NCBI GenBank assembly: GCA_023231365.1
Contig: JALNVO010000031.1
Span: forward strand, 1 to 16,500
Length of the DNA stretch: 16,500 bases
Direction: 5' to 3'
Source: Fibrobacteraceae bacterium
GTDB taxonomy: Bacteria; Fibrobacterota; Fibrobacteria; Fibrobacterales; Fibrobacteraceae
Shown here piece after piece: positions 1 through 7,171 of the stretch. A program made the position numbers and the translations under genes. Position 1 is the stretch's first letter; each line of letters starts with the position of its first letter. Under the pieces are notes generated by a model. The model made no database searches, was not told the origin of the DNA, and worked only from the letters and a program-made list of their open reading frames with translations.

Positions 1-231
1 AGGGAACGTCAGGATTCGAAGAGCCGGACTCTGGGCCGGCCCCGAAGGGGTGAGGATGGAACAACGTGACACCGCAACAATTTTCTGGTAGCGAACGCGT
101 TCGCTATCATGGCCTGAGGCGCCGAAGCGGATGCCGAAGGCATCAATACAGAGAGTATGTACGCTTCGCGTTACCCCTGCGGTTCGGTCATACAACCAAG
201 CAAGCTTGTCTTTGCTCCTCTCGATTTGCAT
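1..231. other. GC-rich structured non-coding element, left edge cut by window
   Basis: No convincing gene is seen; open frames here lack a Shine-Dalgarno site and encode low-complexity Arg/Ser-rich peptides. The sequence is rich in perfect stems: a GGGCCGGCCC palindrome at 33-42, CCCC-GAA-GGGG at 40-50, an 18-base perfect palindrome TAGCGAACGCGTTCGCTA at 89-106, and GATGCC-GAA-GGCATC at 130-144. The last hairpin is enclosed by CGAAGCG at 123-129 pairing with CGCTTCG at 162-168. Such nested pairing suggests a structured RNA or a dispersed repeat. Part of it (179-231) recurs near 14.1 kb, which favours a repeat family. The element may begin before the window. Strand and function are not established. 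Confidence 0.5.
179..231 (+). repeat. 53-base repeat module A, copy 1
   Basis: This stretch matches the reverse complement of 14077-14129 over the same length with no gaps. The blocks GCGGTTCGGTCAT (12 of 13 matching) and TTGTCTTTGCT...CTCGATTTGCAT (24 of 26) flank a 14-base variable middle (6 of 14), giving 42 of 53 overall. The alignment is by eye. Conserved ends with a divergent centre suggest a repeat family, not a recent duplication. Confidence 0.55.
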
Positions 232-235
232 GCGG

Positions 236-270
236 TTCACTTAACCAAAGCAGTTTTTAGAGGTACCCTT
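236..270 (+). repeat. 35-base repeat module B, copy 1
   Basis: This begins TTCACTTAACCAAA and contains GTTTTTAGAGGTACCC at 253-268. It matches the reverse complement of 14333-14367 at 30 of 35 positions, and its GTTTTTAGAGGTRCCC core occurs again on the plus strand at 14480-14495. At 14 kb this module forms the arms of a foldback element. Here only one arm is seen, directly downstream of module A. Confidence 0.6.
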
Positions 271-326
271 ATGTTAAAATATAATTTCGCATTGCGGATA
301 CTATGCAAGCTGTCAATTCTACAAAA

Positions 327-352
327 GCCCCCGTTGCCGAGGGCGTTTTTTT
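327..352 (+). terminator. Intrinsic terminator
   Basis: A stem runs from GCCC at 327-330 to GGGC at 341-344, with one C/A mismatch and a small loop, followed by seven T residues at 346-352. It would end plus-strand transcripts coming from the left-edge element. The A run at 322-325 gives a short U tail on the minus strand, so it may also end the phosphohexomutase/exported-protein transcript that stops at 365. Confidence 0.75.
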
Positions 353-364
353 GTTTTAAATAAA

Positions 365-1225
365 TTAATGAGAACCGAGCTGTTGTTTGAGCAATGCGCG
401 GCGCTTGCGTTCCTTTGGAGTTAAGTTCGCATCATTGTCATCCGATGTATTATACGCGGAAGATGATGAATAAGAAGTCGTCGTTACTTGAGAAGCGCCT
501 TGAGCCGCTAAACGGCGACGTTCCTTGAGAGTCAATCCATCATTCGAAGATGGTTTTGCAGGTGAAACGGGAGCTGTTTTTACAGCAGCCTTAGAAGTCG
601 TCGATGTAGTTGCTGTATTAGAAGAACCATTTCGGGCTGCATTAGCGGCATTCATCTTCTTATCAGCCTTTACCTTTTTGGTAGCAAGCAATTGGGCCTT
701 GGAAAGGGGGGTTGCCGATGCAGAAGTAATCGCCTGCTGATATTCAGGCACATTCCACACAGATCCCGGTTGTCCAAAAGCATTTTGAGCATCGCTCAAA
801 GAAGACTGAGCCCAAGAATCAGAAGCGATCGGAGGAAGGAGCGAGACCTTCAAATTCTTGATGACGGACGGAAATTCATCATCGCCATCCGAATAAAAGA
901 TCATCATATCAAAAATGCCCGCCTGATATTCTTCACCATCCGATCCCCCTATCGGAGAAGGAACATAAGCAACTTCAACATAGACTTCATCGTTATCGAT
1001 GCCGTCGAACAAGAGTTCTGGATCACCTTGAGGAACCTTCACGTCGCCTTCGCAAACAAAAGCCCATGGCGCAAAAGTTACCCTAAAGATGAAGTGATGA
1101 AAACCGCCTTTTGCTTCCCTCAGCTGGAGAAAGTCTGGAGCAAACGCCTGAAATTCAGGCTTGAGGCCTGCAAAGGAAAGTACAGCTCCAAATAGAACGG
1201 ACAAAACTGCAAGCTTTTTCATCAT
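365..1225 (-). CDS. Exported protein of unknown function with C-terminal KER repeats
   Basis: 286 residues, family not recognised. The N-terminus (MMKKLAVLSVLFGAVLSFAG) is a typical Sec signal peptide with cleavage likely near residue 19. Residues 20-135 are a compact, acidic, aromatic-rich region (for example a DGIDNDEVYVEVAYV segment) that could be a beta-rich domain. Residues 165-286 are low complexity, rich in Ala, Ser, Thr and Lys, and contain two related basic motifs, LTLKERRRLA at 231-240 and LTPKERKRRALL at 268-279. The start follows CAGGAG about eight bases upstream. It lies 23 bases downstream of the phosphohexomutase gene on the same strand with no terminator between, so the two are probably cotranscribed. 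A periplasmic or surface location is inferred from the signal peptide only. Confidence 0.75.
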   Translation of the reverse strand: MMKKLAVLSVLFGAVLSFAGLKPEFQAFAPDFLQLREAKGGFHHFIFRVTFAPWAFVCEGDVKVPQGDPELLFDGIDNDEVYVEVAYVPSPIGGSDGEEYQAGIFDMMIFYSDGDDEFPSVIKNLKVSLLPPIASDSWAQSSLSDAQNAFGQPGSVWNVPEYQQAITSASATPLSKAQLLATKKVKADKKMNAANAARNGSSNTATTSTTSKAAVKTAPVSPAKPSSNDGLTLKERRRLAAQGASQVTTTSYSSSSAYNTSDDNDANLTPKERKRRALLKQQLGSH

Positions 1226-1248
1226 AACGGAAACTCCTGATAAAAGAA

Positions 1249-2868
1249 TTAAGCCTTGTCAAAAAACAGCGACTTTGCGGCATCGAACATGGCATCCTTT
1301 TCGCCTTCATCGCGGCACTCTGTATAAATACGCACCTTCGGCTCCGTGCCCGACGGACGGATAAGCATCCAAGAGTCGTCTTGGAAAATAATTTTTACAC
1401 CGTCCAAAGTCAAGAGCTCCCGGACAACTTTCTCCGTTTTACCAATCATAACCTTGGTTCCCGGCTGTGCCTTGCCCGCTACGGCATTAACTTGAGCAAC
1501 AAGCGGAGCGCCAACGAGTGACTTATCGACTTCAAAAGCGGAACGGGTCGGGAAGAACTTACCGTATTCGCGGTAGAGATCATCGAGATATTCACCCAAA
1601 TTTTTCCCGGTAACAGCCATAATTTCAAGCGCAAGAAGAAGACCAAACTGAGCGTCTTTTTCAAGCGTATTGTTGAGGCCGGAAATACCGTCGGACTCTT
1701 CAAATGCTATCAGCGCCTTCGGATTTGCCTTCCGGGAAAGCCACGGGCGGAAATTTTTGAAGCCGACCGGAGTTTCCATCACTGGCACGCCGAGCTTTGC
1801 AGCAATGACGTTCACAAAATTGGATGTCGCGACGGACTTGGCAATAACCCCCTGTTCCTTGCGCCACGTAACCATATAATGGGACGCAATTGCACCAAAG
1901 CGGTTCATATCTATCTCGCGGGTTCCGTCATAAAAACGGATGCGGTCTCCGTCCGGGTCAAAAATACAACCCAGGCGATACCAGCTCTTGCTCTGGTCGA
2001 GCACGCGGCGCACACCTTCCAAATTTTTGGAGCTCGGTTCAGGAGCTATTCCGCCAAAAAGCGGATCCGCTTCCGTACGGAGGGAAAGCAGGCATTCCGG
2101 ATTGCCGAGAATAGCTGCTGGACGCCCACGCGTAGCTCCATGGACGTGGTCGCACACAAGCGTCAGGCGGCCTTCATCGAGAAGCTTCTGGATACGGGTA
2201 AACTTAATCGATCCCTGCTTGTGGAGAAATTCCTTATAAATTTGGACAGAATCTATCTCCTTCCATTCAACAGAAGTAAGCGGTTCAAACTTGAAACCGT
2301 TCATCATTTCATTGGAAAGACGGGTAATGACGCTTGTGATTTCGGAACCCGCAGGACCGCCGTCCGCCGGGTTGAACTTGATGCCCGCATAATTTGACGG
2401 ATTGTGGCTAGGGGTCATATTGATGGAGCACGCGGCCTTGAGCATTTCAATTGCCGCAGAAAATTCCGGAGTGGCCATTTCGCCGCCGTAATAGATCTTG
2501 GTGACACCGGCCTTGATGAATTGCAATGCAACTGCGCGGCAGAATTCATCGCCTAAAAGGCGGTTGTCATGTCCGATCACTACGCCGCGGGTTTTGAGTT
2601 CTTCAAAACTTGCCACACCAAGAGATTCAAACAGTTCCGGGGAAGCTTCCTTATACATGCGCACAATCGCCGCACCGATGACTTCCAAATTGCGAAGCGT
2701 AAATTCAGACCCGATCTCGCCGCGGAAACCCGAAGTACCAAAGCTCACCTTGCAGGAGGCTTCAGAAGTCAGCGCCGCTTTTTTTACCTCTTCTACAAGA
2801 GACATATCCGCCGCCGGTTTGAAATCAGGGGATTGAATTTTTTTCCAAATTTGTGAAACAGTTTCCAT
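1249..2868 (-). CDS. Phosphoglucomutase/phosphomannomutase family protein
   Basis: 539 residues, an alpha-D-phosphohexomutase that moves phosphate between C1 and C6 of hexose phosphates, linking glycolysis with glycogen and nucleotide-sugar synthesis. All four family signatures are visible: GTSGFRG near residue 44, the catalytic-serine loop TPSHNP at 152-157 (phosphoserine S154), the metal-binding loop DPDGDR at 304-309, the sugar-binding EESDG at 390-394 and the phosphate-binding RPSGTEP at 504-510. Length fits the family. The open frame extends to 2931, but I chose the ATG at 2868 because AGAGGAT precedes it by five bases and the 21 extra residues do not resemble the family. Whether glucose or mannose phosphate is preferred cannot be read from the sequence. 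It is first in a probable two-gene unit with the exported protein ending at 365. Confidence 0.93.
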   Translation of the reverse strand: METVSQIWKKIQSPDFKPAADMSLVEEVKKAALTSEASCKVSFGTSGFRGEIGSEFTLRNLEVIGAAIVRMYKEASPELFESLGVASFEELKTRGVVIGHDNRLLGDEFCRAVALQFIKAGVTKIYYGGEMATPEFSAAIEMLKAACSINMTPSHNPSNYAGIKFNPADGGPAGSEITSVITRLSNEMMNGFKFEPLTSVEWKEIDSVQIYKEFLHKQGSIKFTRIQKLLDEGRLTLVCDHVHGATRGRPAAILGNPECLLSLRTEADPLFGGIAPEPSSKNLEGVRRVLDQSKSWYRLGCIFDPDGDRIRFYDGTREIDMNRFGAIASHYMVTWRKEQGVIAKSVATSNFVNVIAAKLGVPVMETPVGFKNFRPWLSRKANPKALIAFEESDGISGLNNTLEKDAQFGLLLALEIMAVTGKNLGEYLDDLYREYGKFFPTRSAFEVDKSLVGAPLVAQVNAVAGKAQPGTKVMIGKTEKVVRELLTLDGVKIIFQDDSWMLIRPSGTEPKVRIYTECRDEGEKDAMFDAAKSLFFDKA

Positions 2869-2902
2869 CGGTGATCCTCTTGTGTGAAAATTTACGCCGC
2901 AT

Positions 2903-2931
2903 AATTTAAAAATTTTCAATTTAAAAGACAA
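2903..2931 (-). promoter_or_regulatory. Possible promoter of the phosphohexomutase gene
   Basis: On the minus strand TTGTCT (2926-2931) and TAAATT (2903-2908) are separated by 17 bases, each matching the sigma70 consensus at four of six positions. The surrounding DNA is A/T rich, so chance matches are easy. Low confidence. Confidence 0.3.
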
Positions 2932-3543
2932 AAAACAGGTCTATAAAAGAGCCTATTTAAGGTAGAGAAATGATTTTTTTTGCTTACCCCCGAGCAAACC
3001 GAAACAGACAAGACAAAATACTTTCAAATGATCCCTGTTCAGAATTCCACATCCAACAATCTTCCGGCATTCACCTTTGCAAGAAACATCTACCGACACA
3101 GATTAAATAGAGGCAGCCAACATAGTCGTTACGAAGGTCAAGGATCGGAAGAAGGCCCCGAACAGGCATTCCATCAATGGCTCCTGCACTAGAAACTTCA
3201 CCTTGATGCTTTTAATAATCCAGATGTTCCCAGAAGCACGTTCGAGTACCGCAGCTATCCGGTTATAACATCAAACACCATAATGGGCTCCTGTAAAAAC
3301 AGCACTGGCGGAGTGAACAGCATGTAAATCAAGCCCGGCAAGGACAACCCCCTACTTTGACTTTGTTAAGGCTCCGCAAGAGGACTTTAGCCTGCAAGAT
3401 AAAAAGGTCCAATAATTCGCGAGCTTCTATCCTCCCTTGCTGTACACGGCAATCCATGCCGGACTCCTATCAGCTCCGGGTTTCCTGAGAAATTCAGCAC
3501 CATGGTTCTTCATTTCCAAGCTGCGATTTTCTATCTTTGAAGC
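2932..3543. other. Region without a complete gene, possibly eroded coding sequence
   Basis: No intact gene with a ribosome binding site is found in this stretch. The plus frame starting with TTG at 2980 stays open to 3327 except for one TAG at 3190-3192, about 116 codons, and another frame is open from 3297 to 3488. Neither translation resembles a family I know. This could be a decayed gene with stop and frame changes or simply non-coding DNA. The upstream region of the aminopeptidase gene must lie at its right end. Confidence 0.35.
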
Positions 3544-5007
3544 ATGATTAAAATTAAGATTGAATCTCATGCTTCCGATAAAGCAAATGTTCACGCATTG
3601 TTTTTTGTCAAAAAATCCGTCCAATTCTCATCGGTCCTTTCGCCAGAAGGCGAAGAACAGGTAGAGAATGTCCTCACCGAAATTGAAAAAGGTATTTCCG
3701 ACGATCTCGACATTATGGTAATCGATGGTCACGCTACTATTTTTGTAAACGCAGCCAAGGAACGCGGAATTTCCTCGCTGGATCATCTGCGTATGGCAGG
3801 CTACCGCTTAGGTCTCCGCGTTCAAAAGAAGCAATTCAAAATGGTAAAGCTTCTACTCGCCGATGCCGCAGACGAACAATTCAAAGCGATCCTCCACGGT
3901 CTCTATTACAGCGATTATTCTTTTGAAAAGTACAAATCCAAGCCAAAGAAAACTGTAGAGCCTATCTACGAAATCGAAGCGCAGGACCGTGCTAAAGATT
4001 TTGAAAAAATCGCCCACGAAGTCGCCATAGAACAAGAATGTTTGGGACTTTGCAAAGACCTAATCAATACGCCGGGTTCCGATCTCACACCGGAAGAATT
4101 TATACACGTCGCTATCCGCGAATCGCACAGAGCGCCAGATGTGTCGATCAAGATCCGCAACGACAAGCAGCTCGCACGGGAAGGATTCAACGGGCTCTTG
4201 ACTGTCGGCAAAGGCAGCCGTTATTCTCCTTACTTGGTCACACTTTCCTACACACCGAAACACGCCGCCAAGGACAAGCATTTAGCAATAGTCGGAAAGG
4301 GGCTCACTTTTGATACCGGTGGAATTTCGCTCAAGCCTGCAAAAGGAATGAACGAGATGCAAAGCGATATGTCCGGAGCCGCTGCAGCACTTGCAGCAAT
4401 TTGCGCCGCTGCAAGACTCAAACTTCCCATCCGGATTACCGCAATTCTCTGCCTCGCCGAAAACAGAATCGGCTCTAAAGCCGTGCTCCCTGGCGATATT
4501 TTCAAAGCAAAGAACGGAAAGACCGTGATGGTGGACAATACCGATGCAGAAGGCCGTCTAGTTCTTTCTGACGGACTTGCCGAAGCAGGGCTCGTGAACG
4601 CGACGCACATCATTGATTTAGCAACTCTCACAGGAGCAATGGTCCGCGCCCTCGGATATGCAATCACCGGATTCTTCGCAAACGACGACCAACTCGCGAA
4701 AGACATTATCATCGCCGGAAACGCATCTTCTGAAAAATTCTGGCCAATGCCGCTCGAAGACGAATACGCCGACGAGCTCAAGGATAAATTTGCCGACCTC
4801 ACCAATTGCGGAAAAAGCTCTGGAGCAATTCTCGCCGCTCTCTTCCTCCGCGAATTTATCCCCAACGGCGTTAAATGGGCGCACTGGGATATTGCGGGTA
4901 CGGCTTACGTTACAAAACCTTGGAAATACACTGCCTACGGAGCTACCGGAATCGGCGTGCAGACGCTTATTGAACTCGCCCGTAAACTCGGAGGGGAAGA
5001 ACCTTGA
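3544..5007 (+). CDS. pepA: Leucyl aminopeptidase (peptidase family M17)
   Basis: 487 residues, a cytoplasmic two-metal exopeptidase that removes N-terminal residues from peptides and recycles amino acids. The C-terminal catalytic domain carries the M17 signature NTDAEGRL at 332-339 and the GKGLTFDTGGISLKP segment. By family comparison the metal ligands are K252, D257, D275, D334 and E336, with K264 and R338 in the active site. All are present, so it should be active. The N-terminal part (1-150) is divergent, as usual for this family. The start is unusual in having no clear Shine-Dalgarno site in the 20 bases upstream. The last codons contain the ribosome binding site of guaA and the stop overlaps its start, so the two genes are translationally linked. 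Confidence 0.93.
   Translation: MIKIKIESHASDKANVHALFFVKKSVQFSSVLSPEGEEQVENVLTEIEKGISDDLDIMVIDGHATIFVNAAKERGISSLDHLRMAGYRLGLRVQKKQFKMVKLLLADAADEQFKAILHGLYYSDYSFEKYKSKPKKTVEPIYEIEAQDRAKDFEKIAHEVAIEQECLGLCKDLINTPGSDLTPEEFIHVAIRESHRAPDVSIKIRNDKQLAREGFNGLLTVGKGSRYSPYLVTLSYTPKHAAKDKHLAIVGKGLTFDTGGISLKPAKGMNEMQSDMSGAAAALAAICAAARLKLPIRITAILCLAENRIGSKAVLPGDIFKAKNGKTVMVDNTDAEGRLVLSDGLAEAGLVNATHIIDLATLTGAMVRALGYAITGFFANDDQLAKDIIIAGNASSEKFWPMPLEDEYADELKDKFADLTNCGKSSGAILAALFLREFIPNGVKWAHWDIAGTAYVTKPWKYTAYGATGIGVQTLIELARKLGGEEP
4990..5006 (+). promoter_or_regulatory. Ribosome binding site and TTG start of guaA
   Basis: GGAGGGG at 4990-4996 lies seven bases before TTG at 5004-5006. The TTG shares TTGA with the TGA stop of pepA. 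This strong site, plus the conserved LDFGGQY beginning ten residues later, decides the non-ATG start. Confidence 0.85.
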
Positions 5008-6803
5008 AAAACATAGACACCATTGCCGTCCTCGACTTTGGCGGGCAATATGCCCATCTTATCGCAAATCGCGTGAGGCGCTTGGGCGTTTTCACAGAAA
5101 TTCATTCCCCCACAGACAGCAAGGAAAGCTTTGTCGGCGTAAAAGGAATCATTTACAGCGGCGGCCCAGCCAGCGTTTATGCCAAAGACGCGCCGGAGTA
5201 CAATCCGGAAATTCTTTCAATTCCAGTCCCTAAACTCGGCATCTGCTACGGGCACCAGCTTCTAGCCACTCAACTCGGTGGCGCGGTACAACCGGGCAAA
5301 GTCAAGGAATACGGCATCGCCGACCTCAAAATTATCGATTTCTCCGACCCGATTTTCGCCGGAGTCCCCGAAAATTCGCCCATGTGGATGAGCCACGGAG
5401 ATAGCGTTTCCAACCTCCCTGAAGGCTACAAGATCATCGCAAGTACGGCCGATTGCAAGATCGCCGCAGTCGCCTGCAAGGAAAAGAAAATTTACGGTTT
5501 CCAGTTCCACCCGGAAGTCACACACAGCAAATTCGGAATGAAGATCCTCGAGAACTTCGTCAATTTCTGCGGATGCGAGAAATCCTGGAATATGAAGAGT
5601 TACCTGCCGCTGATCACAAACCGGATAAAAGAACAAGTAAAAGACAAAAAGGTCTTTTTGCTCGTCTCCGGCGGTGTGGACAGTACAGTAGCATTTGTTC
5701 TATTGAATAAAGTTCTCGGCAGTGAAAATGTACTCGGCCTTCACATCGACAATGGAATGATGCGCCTTGGGGAATCCACCAAAGTAATGCATTTTCTCGA
5801 AAAAGAAGGCATGAAGAATCTGCACATAGTAGATGCCTCAAACGACTTTCTGAGGGCGCTCGAAGGAGTGACTATGCCCGAAGAAAAACGCCATATCATC
5901 GGGCGCACGTTCCTTGAAGTAAAGGATCGCGAAATGAAAGCCCTGAACCTGAACCCCGATGAATGGATGCTCGCGCAGGGAACTATTTACCCCGATACAA
6001 TTGAAAGCGGCGGAACCAAGAACGCAGATAAAATAAAAACGCACCATAACCGCGTGAGTGAAATTCTCGACCTTCTCGCACAGGGAAAACTCGTAGAACC
6101 GCTTGCCGATCTCTACAAAGACGAAGTGCGCATGCTCGGCGAAGAATTGAACATTCCGCACTCGCTCGTATGGCGTCACCCATTCCCGGGTCCGGGTCTC
6201 GGTGTGCGTTTGCTCCTCTCTGACGGAAAAGAGGAAATGCACAAAGACAGCGATGTAGAAGGTCTTGCAGATTACGTTAAAAAGAACGCCATTGAAGGAG
6301 AAATTCTCCCTGTAAAAAGCGTTGGTGTACAAGGCGACGGGCGTACATACGCCCAACCGTATCTTTTGAAGAATGAAAATTTGTCCTGGAAGGACTGCGA
6401 ACGCGTTGCAACGGAAATTGTCAACCGATTCAAGTCAGTGAACCGCGTCGTTTGGCAAGTCGGAGCCGTTGAAGGCAAACCGGAAGCAGTTTCGCAATTT
6501 GCAACAAAAGAAAATTTTGACACACTCCGCATTTTCGACAACATAGCGACTGAATTTCTCAAAGAACAGAATTTATACGAAACCATTTGGCAAATGCCCG
6601 TAGTGATGCTCCCGCTCCGCATACAAAACAAGCCCTGCATTGTGATGCGCCCGGTGAACAGTTCCGAAGCGATGACTGCGAACTTTGCCGAAATCGACAA
6701 GATTCCGCTTCACGATCTGTGGCTTCGCTTCAAAAAGGCAGGAGCAGGCGCACTGTGGTACGATACCACGCACAAACCCCCAGGAACGATCGAGTGGGAA
6801 TGA
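5004..6803 (+). CDS. guaA: GMP synthase (glutamine-hydrolysing), long form
   Basis: 599 residues; converts XMP, glutamine and ATP to GMP in purine synthesis. The N-terminal class I glutamine amidotransferase has nucleophile C81 in GICYGHQ and H169/E171 in FQFHPE. The ATP pyrophosphatase domain has the P-loop SGGVDST at 222-228 and the conserved RHPFPGPGLG near 391-400. The protein ends in KPPGTIEWE, the family C-terminus. Common bacterial enzymes are about 510-525 residues. Here the KSVGVQGDGR segment (438-447) is followed by roughly 80 extra residues before a second dimerisation-like segment (about 525-599), resembling the two-subdomain arrangement of the longer enzymes known from eukaryotes and some bacteria. 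The start is TTG, overlapping pepA. Function is near certain; the insert interpretation is inference. Confidence 0.96.
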   Translation: MKNIDTIAVLDFGGQYAHLIANRVRRLGVFTEIHSPTDSKESFVGVKGIIYSGGPASVYAKDAPEYNPEILSIPVPKLGICYGHQLLATQLGGAVQPGKVKEYGIADLKIIDFSDPIFAGVPENSPMWMSHGDSVSNLPEGYKIIASTADCKIAAVACKEKKIYGFQFHPEVTHSKFGMKILENFVNFCGCEKSWNMKSYLPLITNRIKEQVKDKKVFLLVSGGVDSTVAFVLLNKVLGSENVLGLHIDNGMMRLGESTKVMHFLEKEGMKNLHIVDASNDFLRALEGVTMPEEKRHIIGRTFLEVKDREMKALNLNPDEWMLAQGTIYPDTIESGGTKNADKIKTHHNRVSEILDLLAQGKLVEPLADLYKDEVRMLGEELNIPHSLVWRHPFPGPGLGVRLLLSDGKEEMHKDSDVEGLADYVKKNAIEGEILPVKSVGVQGDGRTYAQPYLLKNENLSWKDCERVATEIVNRFKSVNRVVWQVGAVEGKPEAVSQFATKENFDTLRIFDNIATEFLKEQNLYETIWQMPVVMLPLRIQNKPCIVMRPVNSSEAMTANFAEIDKIPLHDLWLRFKKAGAGALWYDTTHKPPGTIEWE

Positions 6804-7171
6804 ATTGACGTGTTGAATCCTACTTGAAGCCTTCAATCCGGAAGGTTGAATTTTCATTATAAATTCTCTACCGTTCACGTAGAGTTAAAAACGACAAGAC
6901 CACTGAATCGTCGGCTTCATATAGTCTGTGAGCCTTTATCGCTTTGGCTGCGGATGAGTTCACAAAAAGGGTTCTTTTGAAAAGACATGCGGAGCGCAGG
7001 CCGCAATAATAAATTAATGTTCTCCGCAAATAAGAATTTCATATAAAAAAAGTACAGATAACTGGAAAAAAGCATAGGCGTTTTCTTTTGTACACACAAA
7101 ACAACAATTAGTGATACCCACCCAATTCGCAAAAAAGGTATATCCATATCAGATTCATCAAAGGAAAATCT
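6804..7171. other. Intergenic region between guaA and the GH5 gene
   Basis: 368 bases without a supportable gene. It holds a weak hairpin after guaA, a perfect inverted repeat CTCTAC-7-GTAGAG at 6866-6884, and A/T-rich stretches with TATAAA at 6858-6863 and 7042-7047 that could be -10 elements, but none has a good -35 partner. The GH5 ribosome binding site AAAGGA lies at its right end. Confidence 0.5.
6830..6854 (+). terminator. Weak terminator candidate after guaA
   Basis: CCTTC (6830-6834) can pair with GGAAGG (6840-6845), or TTCAA (6832-6836) with TTGAA (6846-6850), followed by TTTT at 6851-6854. The stem is short and the U run brief, so this is only a candidate. Confidence 0.3.

Noticed and set aside
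66..363. Two overlapping plus-strand open frames of 64 and 68 codons
   Set aside because: They have no ribosome binding site, run through hairpins, repeat modules and a terminator, and have odd Arg/Ser/Cys-rich composition.
692..1195. 167-codon plus-strand frame
   Set aside because: Antisense shadow of the exported protein gene, which has a signal peptide and a good binding site.
2869..2931. 21-residue N-terminal extension of the phosphohexomutase
   Set aside because: The internal ATG at 2868 has AGAGGAT upstream and the extension overlaps the likely promoter.
4248..4865. 205-codon minus-strand frame
   Set aside because: Antisense to the catalytic domain of pepA, whose active-site residues are all intact.
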